From contig JAZOCC010000023.1 in the NCBI GenBank assembly GCA_045596385.1, forward strand, positions 61,072 to 125,071: a DNA stretch of 64,000 nucleotides, given 5' to 3'. This document shows, in pieces, positions 41,711-50,251 of the stretch (position 1 is its first letter; every line of letters begins with the position of its first letter). The notes under the pieces were generated by a model. It had not been told where the DNA came from, made no database searches, and worked only from the letters and a program-made list of their open reading frames with translations. Position numbers and translations under genes: made by a program. This stretch comes from SIG307 sp045596385 (GTDB lineage Bacteria; Bacillota; Clostridia; Lachnospirales; Lachnospiraceae).

Positions 41711-43111
41711 TTAGAAATGAAAATAGCGTAAACAGTTATTGTAGGAGATATCCTGTACCATTTGGCCGAGGAACTCCATATCTGCCGGATACTCGCCGTT
41801 TTCTACCCAGGTACCGACAAGGTTACAAAGGATGCGGCGGAAGTACTCGTGACGTGTATAGGAGAGGAAGCTTCTGGAGTCAGTCAGCATTCCGACAAAG
41901 TTTGCCAGGAGTCCAAGGTTTGCGAGAGAGGTCATCTGCTCGGTCATGCCGGTTTTGTTGTCGTTGAACCACCATGCGGAGCCCTGCTGAATCTTGCCTA
42001 CTGCGGAAGAATCCTGGAAACAGCCGATGATGGTACCGATGGCTGCGTTATCAATCGGGTTCAGGGAGTACAGGATGGTACGCGGAAGCTCGTCGGTCTG
42101 TGCAAGGGCATCAAGGAATGCCGCCAGCTGTTCGGAGCAGTTTACGGAATTGATGCAGTCAAAGCCGGTATCCGGGCCGATTGCCTTATACACGCGGGTA
42201 TTGTTGTCCCGGCGTACGCCGTAGTGGAGCTGCATTGCCCAGTCAAGACGGTGATATTCCTTGCCCATAAATAACAGGAACGCGTATTTAAACTTGATCT
42301 GTTCTGCCTGAGACGGCATCTCACCGGACAGTCTTTTTTCGAAAATAGCAGCCACTTCCTCCTCAGAAGCAGGCGCGTACATCACATACTCCAGACCGTG
42401 GTCGGAGATACGGCAGCCCATGGAAGCAAAGAAATCAAGACGAATCTTCAGGGCTTCCTTTAAGTCTGCGAAGGACTCGATTTTCACGCCGCTGACCGCG
42501 GAAAGCTTTGTAATATAGTCGAGGTAATCCGGCTTCTCCATGTTCATGGCTTTATCCGGGCGCCAAGCCGGAAGCACCTGAACGTCAAAGGAGTCATCCT
42601 CAGCAATGATTTTATGCCATGCCAGAGAATCAATCGGATCGTCGGTGGTGCAGACCGTGGTCACATTAGACATCTTAATGAGATTGCGAGCGGAAAATCC
42701 GGCTTCGGCAAGCTTTGCGTTACAAATGTCCCAAACCTCCTTGGCAGTCTCCGGAGAGAGGGTACCGGTATAGCCGAAATAACGCTGAAGCTCTAAGTGA
42801 CTCCAGTGATACAGAGGGTTACCGATGGCCTTCTGAAGCGTACCGGCCCAGGCAACAAACTTCTCATAATCGGAGGCGTTGCCGGTAATGTACTTTTCTT
42901 CTACGCCGTTACTGCGCATCTGACGCCACTTGTAATGGTCGCCACCCAACCATACCTGGGTGATATTTTCAAACTTACGGTCTTCCGCAATTTCCTGCGG
43001 ATTGATGTGGCAGTGGTAGTCAATAATCGGCATCTTTGCCGCGTAGTCGTGATATAAAACCTTTGCGGTGTCATTGGATAATAAAAAATCTTTTCCCATA
43101 AACGGTGTCAT
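41711..43111 (-). CDS. uxaC: Glucuronate (uronate) isomerase
   Basis: Isomerises glucuronate to fructuronate and galacturonate to tagaturonate. The 466-residue product shows the amidohydrolase-like metal site IIDYHCHINPQEIAED, the WLGGDHYKWRQMRSNGV segment, VTTVCTTDDPIDSL, ALPAWRPDKA-like VLPAWRPDKA, and LTDSRSFLSYTRHEYFRR near the end. ATG at 43111 follows AGAAGGA. It lies 87 bases downstream of the LacI gene on the same strand and across from kdgK, together covering two steps of hexuronate breakdown. Confidence 0.95.
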   Translation of the reverse strand: MTPFMGKDFLLSNDTAKVLYHDYAAKMPIIDYHCHINPQEIAEDRKFENITQVWLGGDHYKWRQMRSNGVEEKYITGNASDYEKFVAWAGTLQKAIGNPLYHWSHLELQRYFGYTGTLSPETAKEVWDICNAKLAEAGFSARNLIKMSNVTTVCTTDDPIDSLAWHKIIAEDDSFDVQVLPAWRPDKAMNMEKPDYLDYITKLSAVSGVKIESFADLKEALKIRLDFFASMGCRISDHGLEYVMYAPASEEEVAAIFEKRLSGEMPSQAEQIKFKYAFLLFMGKEYHRLDWAMQLHYGVRRDNNTRVYKAIGPDTGFDCINSVNCSEQLAAFLDALAQTDELPRTILYSLNPIDNAAIGTIIGCFQDSSAVGKIQQGSAWWFNDNKTGMTEQMTSLANLGLLANFVGMLTDSRSFLSYTRHEYFRRILCNLVGTWVENGEYPADMEFLGQMVQDISYNNCLRYFHF

Positions 43112-43198
43112 AACAGAATCCTTCTTTCTTAAAATAGTAAATGTATTGTCTTTTGAAATAGTTCCATTATTTGAAAACAATGGGATAGGGGAGGCATG

Positions 43199-44197
43199 CT
43201 AGTAAGCGGTCCCTCTTACAATAAAGTCGTTGGAAATCATGGTCTTGTTCGGGACATCCGCTCCCTGCAGTACCCGCATGAGGGTGTTGACCGTGGTAAT
43301 GCTTAAGGTCTCCACGTGGTTGTCCAGGGTGGATAGCTCCGGCTCGGTACAGATGCCGAGAAGAGAGTTGTTATAGCCCACAATCTCCAAATCCTCCGGA
43401 ATTCGGAGACCGGCTGTGCCTGCAAACTTAACCGCCGCCACGGCCAGACAGTCCTCGGAGGTGAGGATGGCGTCGTAGGAAGCCCCCTCATTATATAAAT
43501 CAGTTAAAATAGCTTGCGTGGACGGAATGTCATTGGGACAAAGACGGACGGCGTCCTCGGAAATTGTCAGACCCGCGGCGTCCATGCCGTCCCGAAAGCC
43601 TTTGATTTTGACACGGCTGCTGCTACTGTCGGAACGGTACAGGAATGCAAAACGTTTCCTGCCGTGAGCGGCCAGGCGCGCTACCGCATCATAGACCGCC
43701 TGATAATCGTCGCAGAGAGTACAATAGATATTCGGATGATTTAGGTATCCGTTAATCATCATCACAGGGACTTCTTCTGCGGCGGAGATAATATAGTCGT
43801 TGTCTGCCTTATTTGCTTCTAAATAATGAGAGCCTACCAATATTACGGCGTCTACCCGCTTGGAGAGCAGGAGACGAAGGTAGTTCTTCTTATTCTCAAG
43901 CTCGTAGCCAGTACAGCAAAGAAAAGACTCGTAGCCGTTCTTGCGGAGTGCCTGCTCGAGATAGTACACTGCATTTGCCAAAAAAGCATCGGAGGAATCG
44001 GAGCAGAGAATGCCGATGGTGTGCATGGTATTCAGTCCCAAACCTCTGGCGAAAACATTCGGGGTATAGCCCAGCTCCTCCATAACGGAGAGGACACGTT
44101 CTTTTGTTTTGTCGCTGACGTTCCGGTTTCCGTTTAAGACACGGGAAACGGTTGCAATGGAAACGCCGGCTTTTTTTGATACATCGTAAATGTTCAT
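43199..44197 (-). CDS. LacI family regulator of the hexuronate genes
   Basis: A 332-residue repressor. The N-terminal helix-turn-helix is the standard NIYDVSKKAGVSIATVSRVLN with hinge YTPNVFARGL; the rest is a periplasmic-binding-protein-like sensor domain (IGILCSDSSDAFLAN, ILTSEDCLAVAAVKFA). It is divergent from kdgK and upstream of uxaC, so its inducer is probably a hexuronate intermediate such as KDG (inference). A symmetric site at the kdgK start and a weaker match near its own start codon are candidate operators. Confidence 0.92.
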   Translation of the reverse strand: MNIYDVSKKAGVSIATVSRVLNGNRNVSDKTKERVLSVMEELGYTPNVFARGLGLNTMHTIGILCSDSSDAFLANAVYYLEQALRKNGYESFLCCTGYELENKKNYLRLLLSKRVDAVILVGSHYLEANKADNDYIISAAEEVPVMMINGYLNHPNIYCTLCDDYQAVYDAVARLAAHGRKRFAFLYRSDSSSSRVKIKGFRDGMDAAGLTISEDAVRLCPNDIPSTQAILTDLYNEGASYDAILTSEDCLAVAAVKFAGTAGLRIPEDLEIVGYNNSLLGICTEPELSTLDNHVETLSITTVNTLMRVLQGADVPNKTMISNDFIVRGTAY

Positions 44198-44201
44198 GGT
44201 A

Positions 44202-44215
44202 TGAAAGCCCTTACA
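44202..44215 (-). promoter_or_regulatory. Weak candidate operator at the LacI gene start
   Basis: On the minus strand TGTAAGGGCTTTCA matches the kdgK operator TGTAAACGCTTACA at 11 of 14 positions and overlaps the LacI gene's ribosome site. Confidence 0.35.
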
Positions 44216-44247
44216 AAAAAGTTGAAATAAAAAAGTGTTCCGATTTC

Positions 44248-44276
44248 ATTATACACCAGACAGCAAGTTGGCGCAA
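44248..44276 (-). promoter_or_regulatory. Promoter of the LacI gene
   Basis: On the minus strand TTGCGC (44276-44271), a 17-base spacer and consensus TATAAT (44253-44248). Confidence 0.65.
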
Positions 44277-44323
44277 GTAAAACTTTAAAAAAGAATTTTA
44301 AAAGAAAACCGTGAAAAAAGAGA

Positions 44324-44352
44324 TTGACAGTTCTTGTTAAAATGTGTACAAT
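44324..44352 (+). promoter_or_regulatory. Promoter of kdgK
   Basis: Consensus TTGACA (44324-44329), a 17-base spacer and TACAAT (44347-44352). Confidence 0.85.
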
Positions 44353-44357
44353 CAAAC

Positions 44358-44371
44358 TGTAAACGCTTACA
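44358..44371 (+). promoter_or_regulatory. LacI-type operator at the kdgK transcription start
   Basis: TGTAAACGCTTACA, a near-perfect palindrome around a central CG as in LacI/CcpA-family sites, placed five bases after the -10, where bound repressor would block initiation. Confidence 0.7.
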
Positions 44372-44436
44372 AAGAATGTAAGAAGTGAAAACGGGAAAAA
44401 AATAAGTTATGATAAACCAAAAAGGAGACTAAGACT

Positions 44437-45468
44437 ATGGCAAAGGTTGTTACGATGGGCGAAATCATGTTAAGACTTTCCACCCCGGGAAACGAGAAGT
44501 TTATTCAGGCGGACGAGTTTGATGTATGCTACGGCGGCGGTGAGGCGAATGTAGCGGTTTCTTTGGCAAACTACGGCCATGACGCACACTTTGTAACGAA
44601 GGTTCCGAAGAACCCGATCGGTGAATGCGCAGTAGCTGCACTTCGCAAGATGAACGTAGGTACCGAGAACATCGCTTACGGCGGAGAGCGTCTCGGCATC
44701 TATTTCCTTGAGACCGGAGCTGCCATGCGTGCTTCCAACGTGGTATACGACAGAGCACATTCTTCCATTTCTACCGCAGTTGCGTCTGACTTTGATTTTG
44801 ATAAGATTTTTGAGGGCGTGGACTGGTTCCACTTCACCGGTATTACTCCGGCGGTTTCCGATGCTGCTGCAGAGCTGACCGAGGAGGCACTTAAGGCTGC
44901 AAAGAAGGCCGGCGTAAAGGTGTCCGTAGACCTTAACTTCCGTAAGAAGCTGTGGACCTCCGAGAAGGCACAGAAGGTTATGAGCAATCTGATGCAGTAT
45001 GTAGATGTTTGTATCGGTAACGAAGAGGATGCCGAGAAGGTGCTCGGTTTCAAACCGGGCAATACCGACGTTACCAGCGGTGAGCTGGAGCTTGCGGGTT
45101 ATAAGGATATTTTCGAGCAGATGGTAGCAAAGTATAACTTTGAATATGTCATCAGCTCTCTGCGTGTCAGTCATTCCGCATCCGACAACGGCTGGTCTGC
45201 TTGTATCTACTCCAGAGATACCAAGGAGTTTTATCATTCCAGAGAGTACAGAATTTCTCCGATTGTGGACCGTGTGGGTGGCGGTGATTCCTTCGCAGGC
45301 GGCACCATTTGCGGGTTCCTTGACGGAAAGAACTTCAAGGATGCCTTAGAGTTCGGTGTGGCGGCATCCGCATTAAAGCACACCATTCCTGGCGACTTCA
45401 ATCTGGTTTCCAGAGCAGACGTTGACAATTTAGTCGGCGGCGACGGAAGCGGAAGAGTACAGAGATAA
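44437..45468 (+). CDS. kdgK: 2-dehydro-3-deoxygluconokinase (PfkB family)
   Basis: Phosphorylates 2-keto-3-deoxygluconate to KDPG. The 343-residue PfkB kinase opens with GEIMLRLSTPGN, has the sugar-binding YGGGEANVAVSLANYG, SVDLNFRKKLW typical of KDG kinases, and the ATP/catalytic motif DRVGGGDSFAGG with the base Asp. AAAGGAG lies upstream. It is divergent from its likely repressor. The aldolase and dehydrogenases of the pathway are not in the window. Confidence 0.92.
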   Translation: MAKVVTMGEIMLRLSTPGNEKFIQADEFDVCYGGGEANVAVSLANYGHDAHFVTKVPKNPIGECAVAALRKMNVGTENIAYGGERLGIYFLETGAAMRASNVVYDRAHSSISTAVASDFDFDKIFEGVDWFHFTGITPAVSDAAAELTEEALKAAKKAGVKVSVDLNFRKKLWTSEKAQKVMSNLMQYVDVCIGNEEDAEKVLGFKPGNTDVTSGELELAGYKDIFEQMVAKYNFEYVISSLRVSHSASDNGWSACIYSRDTKEFYHSREYRISPIVDRVGGGDSFAGGTICGFLDGKNFKDALEFGVAASALKHTIPGDFNLVSRADVDNLVGGDGSGRVQR

Positions 45469-45475
45469 TAAACGG

Positions 45476-45513
45476 CGGGGCTGACGCAGAAGTTGAGTGC
45501 GCAGCCTCGTTTT
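45476..45513 (+). terminator. Terminator after kdgK
   Basis: Stem CGGGGCTGaCGCA / TGCGcAGCCTCG (45476-45488 / 45498-45509, with one mismatch) followed by TTTT. Confidence 0.75.
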
Positions 45514-45972
45514 ATATTTTCTTTTAGAGAAATGCGTAAGTAGCTTTCATAGTATCTTTACCTCTTTTCTCGTACTCCGGATAGAGTCTTTCTAATTACT
45601 TCGAGAAAATATATAAAAAGTCACGCAACCGCCCTGATGCGGCATCCATGCCTTATGGCGGGATTTGTTTGCAACAAATCCGCGTTCCGCGGGATGCACA
45701 CGATGCGCAGATGAAGACTGCTTCGCAGTCGCGCATTGGCGCCCAAAAGCGGACGGGGCCGCTTTTGATTTTAGACCTCCTGTTCGTGCGTTGCTGACAG
45801 ACGAGCGAAGTAATAAGAAAGTCTACTATCCTGCGTAAAGTTCAAAGAGAGATTGAAAATAAGGTGTCTGCTCTTTTTCAAATATGAAAAGAAAATATAA
45901 GAGCTGGTTTTGCAGGGCGTGCTTCTATTTCTGCGTCAGTCCGTTATCTTTAGAGAAAGATTTAGGTGATGG
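45514..45972. other. Non-coding gap with hairpins
   Basis: No supported gene in this stretch. It holds GGATTTGTT/AACAAATCC (45661-45681), GACTGC/GCAGTC (45716-45730) and AAAAGCGG/CCGCTTTT (45745-45766), three neat small hairpins in a GC-richer patch, between AT-rich flanks. The last hairpin could act as a terminator. Confidence 0.5.
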
Positions 45973-46001
45973 TTGCGAATTATTTGGGGTTAGTGTAAAA
46001 T
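45973..46001 (+). promoter_or_regulatory. Candidate promoter of the 359-residue lipoprotein
   Basis: TTGCGA (45973-45978), a 17-base spacer and TAAAAT (45996-46001), 24 bases before the start codon. Confidence 0.5.
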
Positions 46002-46025
46002 GGGAAGCGAGAGGGGGAGCAATCT

Positions 46026-47105
46026 ATGGTGAAAAGATTTTGTCTAGTATTTTGTGTGCTATGTTTCCTGTTGATTGGATGTAAAGGAAACAGCAGTGAA
46101 AAGGAGATTCGAAGTTACGAGGATGTGCAGGTTGATTACAGTCAAAAGATTCTTTTTATCTTAAGCGGAACATCCTACGGAAACGGGTATGAAAATAAAG
46201 GGTATTTTGTTCTTGGTGACGGTTCTAAATGCTTTTTTGATTTATCTGAGGAAGAGCGGAAATATGCAAATATAGAGAATTTGTATCAATATTTGTCGAG
46301 TCATCTTTCGGAGTATGAACGGATGGCGTATTTATCATCGGAAGAAGTAAAGGAGTGCATTGCCTATTTGTATGAGGTAGATGAAAAATCGGAGATAAAG
46401 GAAGAAACTGCGTACTTTGATGGTGAGCAAAATGATTTGTACGGAGTAAGATTTGCTTCTGAAACGCCGGAGTTTGTGTTACTAAAAGGAATAGGTAGTC
46501 TTTGGAAGGAACGACCGGATGAAAATGTCGGAAAGATTATCAAGATATTAGATGTGGAGTGGGCAGATAGGTCCGATTATTTGCGGAGACAGAGAAAAGC
46601 GTTTACATATAAGTTTTCGGGAGATGAAGTGGTTACTATGTTTGTAACTATGGATATTACCGGGGAAACGGATGCGAAGCCTGCAATTTTACTTGTATAT
46701 GCTGACGGAAGCGTAGAAGCAGGTTTCGGTGATTACGGTGCGATTTTAACCGAGAGCGGGTTAAAGAGGCAGGAGATTGAACGATATTTGACCGGCAGAA
46801 GTAAATTGGGTAGTCTGGAGATAGATGATGAGAAGGGGTTATTACATCTGATTTGCAGTTTAGATACGGAAAGTATAACAGAAGAAGTAGCTCGACCGTT
46901 TGGAGAACCGCAGATAGAGTTGACAAGTGTATACTATCGTTTTTGTGTCCAGTGGAATAAAGAAGGAGCCACTTATGTAATGGTAAATCAAGGGGATAAC
47001 CAAAAGGGAATCACCTCACAGATTAAGGATGATAGGGCAAAAAGAGCAGTGGAACTTGTGGCAGACGGGGCGTATATGGAAGCATGGTACGACATGCAGT
47101 ATTGA
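46026..47105 (+). CDS. Putative lipoprotein, unknown
   Basis: Unrecognised 359-residue lipoprotein: signal peptide MVKRFCLVFCVLCFL with lipobox LIGC (Cys at about 19). The mature part is acidic, with two probable alpha/beta regions (KILFILSGTSYGNGYENKG; FTYKFSGDEVVTMFVTMD) and no known motif. The frame has a GAGAGGGGGAGC site upstream. It is followed 20 bases later by a small membrane protein. The region is AT-richer than the core genes, suggesting accessory DNA. Confidence 0.65.
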   Translation: MVKRFCLVFCVLCFLLIGCKGNSSEKEIRSYEDVQVDYSQKILFILSGTSYGNGYENKGYFVLGDGSKCFFDLSEEERKYANIENLYQYLSSHLSEYERMAYLSSEEVKECIAYLYEVDEKSEIKEETAYFDGEQNDLYGVRFASETPEFVLLKGIGSLWKERPDENVGKIIKILDVEWADRSDYLRRQRKAFTYKFSGDEVVTMFVTMDITGETDAKPAILLVYADGSVEAGFGDYGAILTESGLKRQEIERYLTGRSKLGSLEIDDEKGLLHLICSLDTESITEEVARPFGEPQIELTSVYYRFCVQWNKEGATYVMVNQGDNQKGITSQIKDDRAKRAVELVADGAYMEAWYDMQY

Positions 47106-47125
47106 CAGAAAGGGAGGGAAACGGC

Positions 47126-47434
47126 ATGGATAAAGCAATAGATTTTTTAAAGAGAAACTGGTGGGTTCTTCCGGTAACTTTGGTTACCGGGTATTTCGGA
47201 TTTTATGGCGGATTGATTATTGTTTTGTTTTTTTCGCTGGAACTGAATCGTACGATGCTGGGTTTTGCTGTTTACTCTTTGCTTGCCGGCTTTTTTGCGA
47301 TGCTACCTGTGCTTATAAAGATTGGAGTATCTAAGAGGATAGAGAGGCGGAGGAAGCTTGTGTTGATTATGTTGACAGGGTTTACCTGCGCAGTTTTGTT
47401 TTTTTTGATTTGGATGTATTGGATGGTCTCATAA
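47126..47434 (+). CDS. Small membrane protein, unknown
   Basis: A 102-residue protein with three hydrophobic segments (about residues 12-35, 42-62 and 76-98), with a positively charged loop SKRIERRRK between the second and third. GGGAGGG lies upstream of the ATG at 47126. No family recognised. It sits between a lipoprotein gene and another small membrane protein gene, probably one transcript. Confidence 0.6.
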   Translation: MDKAIDFLKRNWWVLPVTLVTGYFGFYGGLIIVLFFSLELNRTMLGFAVYSLLAGFFAMLPVLIKIGVSKRIERRRKLVLIMLTGFTCAVLFFLIWMYWMVS

Positions 47435-47488
47435 AAGATAGGATAGATAAGTATGGAGTTTTGCGTTCTTTTCGGGAGGTGAGGTTTA

Positions 47489-47797
47489 ATGAAGTCTTAT
47501 TTTAGGATTTTAATGATTACGATGTTGATTCAGCTTGTCTGTTTCGGGATTAATGTTTTGCTTGTGAATACGGTTCCGATGGAAAGTCCGTTATCGGATT
47601 TTGGGATATGGATTTTTCTTGCGGGGTTTCCGATTGCTCTGATTGTGGATGTTGTTCTGGCAATCCGGTGGGGCGAGAATTTGAAGCAGAAGCTGATTTA
47701 CATATTTCTGATGCCGACCAATTATATGGGGCCGATACTGGTGGCAGGGTTCTTTTTGTATCTCAGGTGGATATATACGCAGATATTCGGCATATAG
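47489..47797 (+). CDS. Small membrane protein, unknown
   Basis: A 102-residue protein with three hydrophobic segments (about 5-27, 36-58 and 70-95). GGGAGGTGAGG precedes the ATG. It has the same length and topology as the previous gene product but little visible identity. Function unknown; it lies just upstream of the ABC exporter promoter. Confidence 0.6.
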   Translation: MKSYFRILMITMLIQLVCFGINVLLVNTVPMESPLSDFGIWIFLAGFPIALIVDVVLAIRWGENLKQKLIYIFLMPTNYMGPILVAGFFLYLRWIYTQIFGI

Positions 47798-47842
47798 TCG
47801 GACATTAGGACCAATGGCTCAGAAAATATTTCAAATTATTTG

Positions 47843-47871
47843 TTGACAAACATAAGCCTCTGTTGTATAGT
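47843..47871 (+). promoter_or_regulatory. Promoter of the ABC exporter operon
   Basis: Consensus TTGACA (47843-47848), a 17-base spacer and TATAGT (47866-47871). Confidence 0.8.
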
Positions 47872-47900
47872 TGTATTAAGGAGTTAGTACAATCATACAA
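47863..47900 (+). promoter_or_regulatory. Large palindromic operator over the ABC operon promoter
   Basis: Left half TTGTATAGTTGTATTAA (47863-47879) and right half TTAGTACAATCATACAA (47884-47900) are inverted copies with three differences, separated by GGAG. The left half covers the -10 element and the right half the start of the transcript. Its style, with GTATTA/TAGTAC cores, is like operators of YtrA-type GntR repressors. Confidence 0.65.
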
Positions 47901-47916
47901 GGGAGGCTTTACTTTT

Positions 47917-48630
47917 ATGTTAAAAATCGAAGGTTTTACGAAGCGCTACGGTGAGAAGGTAGCGGTAAATAATTTAAATCTGCATATTGCGCCGGGGGAG
48001 ATTTACGGTTTTATCGGTCATAACGGTGCAGGAAAGACTACGACATTAAAGGCGTGTTGCGGCTTGCTGAAAGCAACAGAGGGTAAGTTATATATTAACG
48101 GTAAGTCTATTGAGGACGAACCGATTGCCTGTAAGAAGGAGATGGCGTATATTCCGGATAACCCGGATTTGTATGACTTTTTGACGGGATACGATTATTT
48201 AAATTTTGTGGCGGATGTATACGGGGTACCGAAGAAAGAGCGTAACGAGCGTATTGATTTGTACGGAGAGATGCTTGGTATTACTGATGCTCTGGCGCTT
48301 CCGATTTCCGAGTATTCCCACGGTATGAAGCAGAAGGTGGCGATTATTTCCGCTCTGGTGCATGCGCCGAAGCTGATCCTGATGGATGAGCCGTTTGTAG
48401 GTCTTGACCCGTCTGCGTCCCATCAGTTAAAGCAGCTTATGAAGAAGCATTGCGAAGAGGGCGGTGCGATTTTCTTCTCTACCCACGTGCTTGAGGTGGC
48501 AGAGAAGCTTTGCCATAAGGTGGCGATTATTAAGGGCGGTAACCTGGTGGCATCCGGTACCATGGATGAGGTAAGAGGGGATTCTTCCTTAGAGGAAGTG
48601 TTCCTGGAATTGGAGGATGAGAAGGCATGA
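47917..48630 (+). CDS. ABC transporter ATP-binding protein
   Basis: A 237-residue ATPase of a two-component ABC exporter. Walker A GHNGAGKTT, the Q-loop region AYIPDNPDLYDF, signature SEYSHGMKQK (a variant of LSGGQ), Walker B LILMDEPFVGLDP and the switch His in FFSTHVLE. ATG at 47917 has GGGAGG upstream; the longer frame would start inside the operator. The permease overlaps its stop by four bases. Substrate not determinable; relatives export peptides or respond to cell-envelope stress. Confidence 0.92.
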   Translation: MLKIEGFTKRYGEKVAVNNLNLHIAPGEIYGFIGHNGAGKTTTLKACCGLLKATEGKLYINGKSIEDEPIACKKEMAYIPDNPDLYDFLTGYDYLNFVADVYGVPKKERNERIDLYGEMLGITDALALPISEYSHGMKQKVAIISALVHAPKLILMDEPFVGLDPSASHQLKQLMKKHCEEGGAIFFSTHVLEVAEKLCHKVAIIKGGNLVASGTMDEVRGDSSLEEVFLELEDEKA

Positions 48631-50219
48631 AGCTTTTAATCGGAATTCGTATAAAGTCGCTGTTTGCTGCCATGAAGAAGGCCTTTGGCGAGAAGAAAGG
48701 AATGGGCGCTCTGATTGTGGTGGCGTTTGCGTTTCTGTTCATTGCCGTAGAAGGTTTGTTGTTCGGCGCATGGAATATGTTATCTGCGTTTTTGGAACTG
48801 GAGTTTGCGTGGTTGTACTTTGCTTTAGCAGGACTTCTGGCATTTGCCTTCGGCATTTTCGGTACGGTGTTTACCACACAGTCTCAGATGTATCAGGCGA
48901 AGGATAATGACTTGCTTCTTGCCATGCCGATAAAACCGGGTCATATCGTAGGCAGCCGTGTATTTGTACTGTATTTGCTGACCATGGTATTTGTGGCGGT
49001 GGTAATGCTGCCGGCGGGATTGGTGTACAGCTTTAAGCTCGGATTTTCGGGAAGCTTTTGGCTGGTATATTTGCTTTCCATGATTTTAATCGGATTGCTG
49101 ACCCAGGCAGTAACCTGTTTGCTTGGTTGGTTGCTTCACTTTTTACTGGCGGGCTTCCGTCATAAAGCCATTGTGGCAACGATTTTCATGACTGCGGTAA
49201 TGATTTTGTATTTTATCGGAATCAATCAGCTTGAGAATCTGATGCTGCTCTTGGTAAACAACGGCGGAAAGATTGCGTCTGCTGTCCAGACCTTTGCATG
49301 GCCGTTTTATGCGTTGGGTGTAGCCTGCTTCGGCGATTGGTTACAGTTTGCACTTCTGGCACTTGTTTGTATCGGTATCTTTACTATTGTTACCGTGATT
49401 TTGAATGTGACATTTGTCCGTGCAATGCTGGTAGGCGGCAAAACAAAGCGTGCGGCAAAGCAGAAGCGTGATGATAAGGTACGTTCGGCCATGGGAGCTG
49501 TGTGCAGAAAGGAATCCAAGCGGTTCTTTACCAGTACCACTTATCTTGTGAATATAGGAATGGGCCTTTTCATGATTGTTGCGTTTGTGGGAGCGGGCAT
49601 CATGTTAAAGGATAAGCTGGTAATGACAATGGATCAGATGATGGATGGAAAACTGCAAAAGATACTTCCGGTTCTTTTAACCGGAGCAATGGGCCTTCTG
49701 GCATCCATGACACCGATTTCCGCACCGTCCGTTTCCTTAGAAGGAAAGCACATCTGGATTTTACGTTCCATGCCGATCAGCGGTGCCGATGTATTAAGGG
49801 CAAAGCTTCGGTTCCACTGTATTGCAAGTGTTCCGGTGGCATGCGTAGGAACTTTGGTACTTGGCATTGTATATAAAATCGGCTGGTTTGAAACGATTTT
49901 TGCGGTCATCGGTACGGCCGTTTTGTTTGTACTGACCGGTGTATTGGGACTTATTTTCAATATGTGTTTCCCGCGCCTTGACTGGCCGAATGAGGCGGCA
50001 CCGTGTAAGCAGTCTATGGCAGTGTTCTTCTCGATCTTTGTCATGATGTTTATCAGCGCAATCTACGTAGGTATGTACTTCGGATTCGTAGCATTGCTTG
50101 GCGGAGGAAAGAACAGTCTGCTTGCGTTTTCCATCGTGAATGTATTGTTTATTTTTATTACGTACCTGTTCTACCTTTTGATGGTGAAGTGGGGCGGCAA
50201 GAAGTTTGAGGAGCTGTAA
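48627..50219 (+). CDS. ABC exporter permease
   Basis: A 530-residue membrane protein with about 12 hydrophobic segments, including ALIVVAFAFLFIAVEGLLFG, YFALAGLLAFAFGIFGTVF and a final IVNVLFIFITYLFYLLMV. A soluble stretch of about 40 basic residues (GGKTKRAAKQKRDDKV) is near the middle, and KDNDLLLAMPIKPGHIVGSR is the kind of cytosolic coupling segment seen in ABC-2 permeases. It overlaps the ATPase gene by ATGA, indicating coupled translation. Confidence 0.88.
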   Translation: MKLLIGIRIKSLFAAMKKAFGEKKGMGALIVVAFAFLFIAVEGLLFGAWNMLSAFLELEFAWLYFALAGLLAFAFGIFGTVFTTQSQMYQAKDNDLLLAMPIKPGHIVGSRVFVLYLLTMVFVAVVMLPAGLVYSFKLGFSGSFWLVYLLSMILIGLLTQAVTCLLGWLLHFLLAGFRHKAIVATIFMTAVMILYFIGINQLENLMLLLVNNGGKIASAVQTFAWPFYALGVACFGDWLQFALLALVCIGIFTIVTVILNVTFVRAMLVGGKTKRAAKQKRDDKVRSAMGAVCRKESKRFFTSTTYLVNIGMGLFMIVAFVGAGIMLKDKLVMTMDQMMDGKLQKILPVLLTGAMGLLASMTPISAPSVSLEGKHIWILRSMPISGADVLRAKLRFHCIASVPVACVGTLVLGIVYKIGWFETIFAVIGTAVLFVLTGVLGLIFNMCFPRLDWPNEAAPCKQSMAVFFSIFVMMFISAIYVGMYFGFVALLGGGKNSLLAFSIVNVLFIFITYLFYLLMVKWGGKKFEEL

Positions 50220-50251
50220 GTAATTAAAAATAGCATAAGAGAGGAAGGAAT

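Noticed and set aside
45884..46084. A 66-residue frame before the 359-residue lipoprotein
   Set aside because: Overlaps the lipoprotein start and promoter, lacks a ribosome site and shows no signal or domain.
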